DNA from: Diadema setosum | Taxonomy: Eukaryota; Echinodermata; Echinoidea; Diadematoida; Diadematidae | Length of the DNA: 64,000 bases | Direction of reading: 5' to 3' | Assembly: GCA_033980235.1 (NCBI GenBank) | Contig: CM067067.1 | Location: 7,307,047 to 7,371,046, forward strand | Shown: positions 25,001 to 31,000 of the stretch, in pieces | Numbering within the stretch: position 1 is the stretch's first letter | Layout of the letters: each line of letters begins with the position of its first letter | Notes under the pieces: generated by a model | Told to the model about the DNA's origin: nothing | The model's input: the letters and a program-made list of their open reading frames with translations, nothing else | Databases searched by the model: none | Position numbers and translations under genes: made by a program

Positions 25001-28000
25001 ATATTTTAATACTTGAAGCAGAGTGATATAGATCTATGTATGACAATGACAATGTTCTGTTTCTCTTTCATGTGGAACCACAGGTGGCTCGGGTAGTGGT
25101 GTCCGACGTCACATGACCAGCGCCACCAGTCACCAGAGTATTGACAGTCAGGATAAGTCTGAGCTCTTCCTACAGCCAACGCCCATCCTGAAGTAAGTCT
25201 GACAGCGTACTGCAGCACCACATGGTTCCATATGATACTATCATTTCAAGTATTTGTGTTAAGTTCTACAGCAATTTATGTATGGAGTAGAACATGAGTG
25301 AAGCTTGACATGAAAAACTTAGAGCTGCATTTCAGTTATCGAAAATAGTAAGAGAATTATTCCCATGCAGTGCTTTTCATGGCTGGATATCCTTGAAAGT
25401 TTTGGCTAATTTTGATGGTCTGTAGAAAAAAAAAAAAATGCTCATGGCACCTTACAAAAACATATGTAAATGGTTAAAATGTCAGAACTATACATTCTAG
25501 AGTCACATTCTGACTATGTGGAATACATGGATACAATATAAGTCCAAATCAGCGGAAGACTTTTCATCAGTCCTTGCTGAATTTGGAGACGAGTTTCAGG
25601 TAATCGCATACTACTCGGTCACTGAGCATCATTTGCAAATTGAATCTTTGTGCCAACAATAGACTGCATGCATGAGAGTTTACTGTGCCAAGTATGGCAC
25701 ACAGTCAGGCTGTTAAGAAGTGATGTACAAAGATAACCATCATTTTTGCCATTCACACATTTTGCGTCTTCAGACTTGGGTCGGAGTGTAATGACGAGTC
25801 CTACGAACTGAGTCTGAGTCAGGTGTATTGCCAGGGAGAGAACATCTTTGTCCAGCTGGAGACGAGCTGTCCGTTACCAAGGAAGAAGTCCAAGCGGAAG
25901 AGGAGGAATCTCCTCAGGAAGGCGTAAGTGGAGATGAGCATTGATATTGGCGGAAGAGCTTGTTTTAAGACTTTCAATCATTATGGGTTATGCTAAAGGT
26001 GATAATGTAATGAAAATTTTTATACTTGCTGTCATACTTTCACTGCCAGGGAGGCCGGATTGAATTGATGATGTGTGAATAGGTATTCAAGCAGTTCAAG
26101 TTTTGTTGGTCAAGCAGATTTTTTGGGTCTTTTTTTTTTTCATCTTATTCAGATAAAATATCTTGATGAAAAGAGAAGCCATATATAGAATAGCATTTGG
26201 TGATTGGTTTAAGGGTTAAAGATAGCTTAAGATTTGAAGCAAGATCTGGAAACTCTGTGAGCTCCGCAGTTGTGAGGCGTATCATAAAATGTTGCTGTTT
26301 TAAGTAATTAAAGCAAGTTAGTGATATGTACATGTATGTCTCAAAGAATTCTGTCAAAATAGGTAAATTAGTGTTATTTTTGCACAACTTTTGATCGATC
26401 ATAACTTGGTCAAAGTTTGGTGTATGTCAGTAATATGGTATTTGGAGGCTTGTCAGTCAATGTGATTTTGAAATGTCAGGACAAATGTAATTTTCTCTAT
26501 CTCTGTCGTCTACACAGGAGCAGCAACAGCCTGACAACAGAAACAGCCCTGGGCTCCTCCCAGCCCTCCACCCTTAGCAATGACGCGGGAGACGAGTACA
26601 CCAGCTCTGAGACGTCTGAGCTGGACACCAATGGAGCTGTGAGTAGCCAGAAATTCTTGTGTGGGAAAGGAGAATTCAATTTTGCCTATAAAGTAGTTTG
26701 TATTGTTTTATATTGTTTGTTTGTTATGCATTGTTCCCTATTTGTACTATTTTTCATTTGTTAGCACTTTCATGGATAGAGTGCTATATAAGTAACCACT
26801 ATTGAAATTATCTCTGCTGGGCTGTTGAAAGATATGATATAGAAAATAGTGATAGATGAATGACTAGTACGTTGAGGTACATCATTCAAACCAAGGGACG
26901 GATGTCATGTGTCAATCTGGTTACTTACTTATCCATCCAAGGGACGGATGTCATGTGTCAATCTGTTTACTAACTTATCCATCACTCAAACAAAGCATGG
27001 TTGAAATGACAGCTTGATAAGATCTGAACACTGTAGGCATCCTTTCTGAGATATATTCTGTTCCTGTTTTGTCCTCTTCCCCTCAAATGTCACATTTGCT
27101 GACTTAAATCAATTTCATGTTTTCGGATATATTTCATTTTGTTATGAAAGCAATCGTTCATCTTCTTAATTCTTAGATACCCACATGGTTGCAGAAGGAA
27201 TTCAAAGAATCCCTGGCTGATGGGGGCGATGGAAACGATGCTGATGACAGCGACGTTGATGCCTCCAATGGGTCAAAGGTCGGCAGCAAGGGTGGCAAGC
27301 AAGTGGTCCACCTGAAGAACAAGGACATCAAAGGTTAGACTCAAAGAAATGTTTAGTCATTGGTACCATCTGGCAATATGTGCTACCATCCCTTTATGTT
27401 ACTGGGAATGTGTAAGATGTAAAGATTCCAGGAAGAATTATTCCGGGAGGTATTCGTTGTGTGACAAGGAGAGACATTCACCCTCACTTCTGCATCTTTG
27501 TCTGTGCAAAGCGATGGTAGGAAATCAGAAGATATTTCAAGATTGAAAAAAACATGGAGGTACAGTCTGCACAATATATTGATATGCCTCCATGGTTTTC
27601 AGTATTCAAACACAAATGTGTAGCAGCCAAATTACATTGAAAGTATTGCATGTTGCATTTAGTATTAGTGTCTGTAGTGAGACAACATCACTAGTTGTAG
27701 GTACAATAGTTGGTTAAAAATTTGTCAGAACTTGCATCGTCTGATGAAGAGAAAGACCTGTGTGTTACATTTTGATGATATTCATTTGACTTTTCTTAAT
27801 ATAAACTACTGAAACTCCTTTTCCCTCTAAATTCTTTTATTTTAGCGTATTTCAAGCAACTGAAAGGTGAAGGTGAAGAGTGTGAGCTGCAGTGTGTCTT
27901 TGCACGTTGCTGTTTTTGTGCACTTCACAAACTTTATTCACCTCTATCCCTTCCTTGAAATATCCTTAAGTTGTAATGAAATTGTGATTCTCACAGGATT

Positions 28001-31000
28001 GGTACAGCTTCACTATTTGCAAAATAAACGGGTTGAATTACTGTTACTGTGAACAATATGCAACTGCAATTTCTTCTGTCTTTACTTCTGAAAGTTTAAA
28101 GGAAAAATATAATTTGATTTGCAGGCATGTGTGTATGTTTAACTCATTATCTTTGTCATGGTCCACAAAATTTCACATGTGGGAATCTAAGCAGAGGGAG
28201 ATCAGTTTTTGATGTGATGTGATGTAACAATCCAATAACATTGATAGGCACCTTACGTGGAAGATTGCAGATTTTCATCTGGCTGTATTTTACAAGGAAG
28301 ATAAATTGCAGGTCACTATTCAATTTTAGTATAATGCATATTAACCGCCCATTGAGCAAAGCCATTTCTTCATTTCTTTCCACATTGGATAAAGGGTTTG
28401 ATGAGTCATGATTCATGTTTCGAACAAACCACCTATGGATCAGAACTCTTCATATGCCACAACATGGCCTTCAGATGACCTTTAAGTGAACATGGAATTT
28501 GAGTGATGATTGCAGTACTTCAAGTCACCACAGTCACATTTGCTACTTCATATTCTCACATGAAGATTAGCTTCTGATTGATATTCATCTTTTTTATTTT
28601 TTTGTTCCACATCAGCCGAGCAAGGGAAAAAACCTGACCAGCCAACACACAGGGATAGCGTTACAAAGGTATGTTGTAAGGCCCAGCCTGTGACATGGGT
28701 TAGTACTATATCACTGCAAAATCTGTTACTTTTACAAGTAATTGCAAATTTTTTGCACTGTTTCATGACAGCTGACCTAATGGCTCATTCACTGTTACTA
28801 CTTTACAGTGTACCAAATTGTATTGTATATAATATATTGCCAAAAATCAAAGTCATCTTATAATTATGAGGTTTTGTTATATCCATTTATATATATCCAT
28901 TTATATATCCAGGCTCATTATAGTGAGGTACCACTGTACACATAGTCTTTATATTACACCGTGAATGGTAAGGTGTTTGCACTTCTTCTGTAGAAGTGCA
29001 TCCTTCACAGTTGAAGATCAGGGCACTAATATATCAACATGATCACTTCAGCTCAATGATGAATTTGATTGTGTCTGTTCTTAATTCTAAATGTCCAGCG
29101 TGGCTTTGATGGTCAAGCTATTCCTGTCCTGGTCAAGAAGGCATCCGGTGAGATGCAGGTCATCACTTCACCAGAGAGTGGCATTGACTTCACCACAGGT
29201 GACCCGATGTCAAGTGACTCGGGGTCAGAAGTCAGGCAGCCCAAGGATAGAATGTAAGTCAAGACTGTCAGAACTTTTTTGATACCATTTGTGACCCTGC
29301 ACCTCAAAACAGACAAAAAGTCGCCAGACATGAATTTTTAGTTAAGACCATATTCTGAAAGAGCAGACTTTAAGCTTTAAAATGATGTATAGCTCAATTC
29401 AAATGTACTCTCCTAACCTATCTAAATATTGGAAAGAAAGCACAAACTCAGGAAAAGTGTCATCTGAGAAAAGAGGCTCTGAAGTACAGTGTCTATTCAA
29501 GCGCTTAATCTTTACCAAACCGTGCTGGCTCTGCAATGAATGGGACAAAAAACAGGAAGTAAACCACCAGAGTAACAACAATGAAGGGATTATCAGATTA
29601 AACTGAAATTAAGCATGCCTCTTTAACACATTCTGTCCATAATTAATGCCAACTTTCAAAGCAGTAGCACTATCCTTTCGAAAGTTATTAGAGTTGAAAG
29701 TGAAGAGTGTGGACAAGGTTTTTCAGAAATGAAAAAGGTATTCTAAAGACACACCTAATCACACTATTCTACCAAAAATATTCGAGATAAACTGCTAAAA
29801 AAACACAGTTTCCTGCCCGTTTTATGATACCAAATTTTAGCATGATGTAAAAGAAGACCCGCTCTTTCAGAAAATATGAAAAAGTCAAGTTCGGCTAGGT
29901 TGACCCATTTCACTTATTTTCAGTCCTCACGCAAAATCAGTGTGTGCGACTTTATGTTCGTTTTGAGGTGCACGGTCACATTTATGCAACATCTTCGTCA
30001 CATCTGCTTGTCATTTCATTGGTTGTGTAATACAACAATGAAAGTAAATAATAACGTTGAATAGAGCAAGAGTAACTCTCAGCATCATCAAATAGCATTA
30101 AACAAGAATCTAACTTTTAGTTGATTTATTAGCATTACAGTGCATGCCGTCCCTTTAATTTCCATGCTACAGATTTACAGCTAAAGTAATTATTTGTCTT
30201 TTTTTCGTGTAATAGTGTCAATGACTTTTGAAAAGCAGTGTTTGTCCTTTCTCTGCTAAATACACTGTAAGCTTGCAGCATAGATGTGAATTGATACCTA
30301 TGGTTATAAGGTGATATTATTGTATTACATAATCTCATATTATGACATGAAAAATAGAAATGTGTTAACCGGCTGCACCGTTATCAAGGGAGATTGTTTA
30401 ACAGTACACTGCCAAAAGCAGTGCTTGTTTTGATATTCATCGTCATTTCTGCACAATATGTTCATTGTCATTTTGCAGGCCAGATGATGGCAACAGCCCT
30501 GGGAAGCAATTTGCATATGTAGCCACAGCAGCAATGTAAGTTTCACCAGGGGAACACATTTGCACAGGCAGAGCTTTGCCTTGGTGTATGAATGCACCTT
30601 TCTCTTGCTGTTCTACGTTTTTGAGAGAAAAAACAAAAACGACTGCTTGGTGCGATACAAATGAAAGGACCAAGTACATCATGATGTGCATAACACAAGG
30701 CCCTCTCTTTTTCCTTGTCATATCTAATGCTTTCCATCAAGTGTAGATGTAAGAAGACCTTCTAACGTACTGAGTGCACCTCTTTAACCCTAACTTACCT
30801 GGGCTACTTAGTGAGCTTGAATTCTTGGGGGGGGGGGAGGCTATTATGGCCCCCCCTTTAGATCTCAGCCGTTGATCGCGCGATCGCCGCAAAATTTTGC
30901 ATGAAAATAAAGCCGGATGTAATCTACAAGACTTTTAAGTAAAATTTTCAAAAAATTTGCATTTTCTATATTAAATCAATTAATTATGCAAATATATGCC

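Larger units (their letters stand above)
20932..25083. other. 4.1-kb intron (exon 19 to exon 20)
   Basis: AT-rich. Apart from the possible cassette exon at 22671-22742 and a 33-bp tandem duplication at about 24290-24355, I see no supported feature. Confidence 0.6.
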
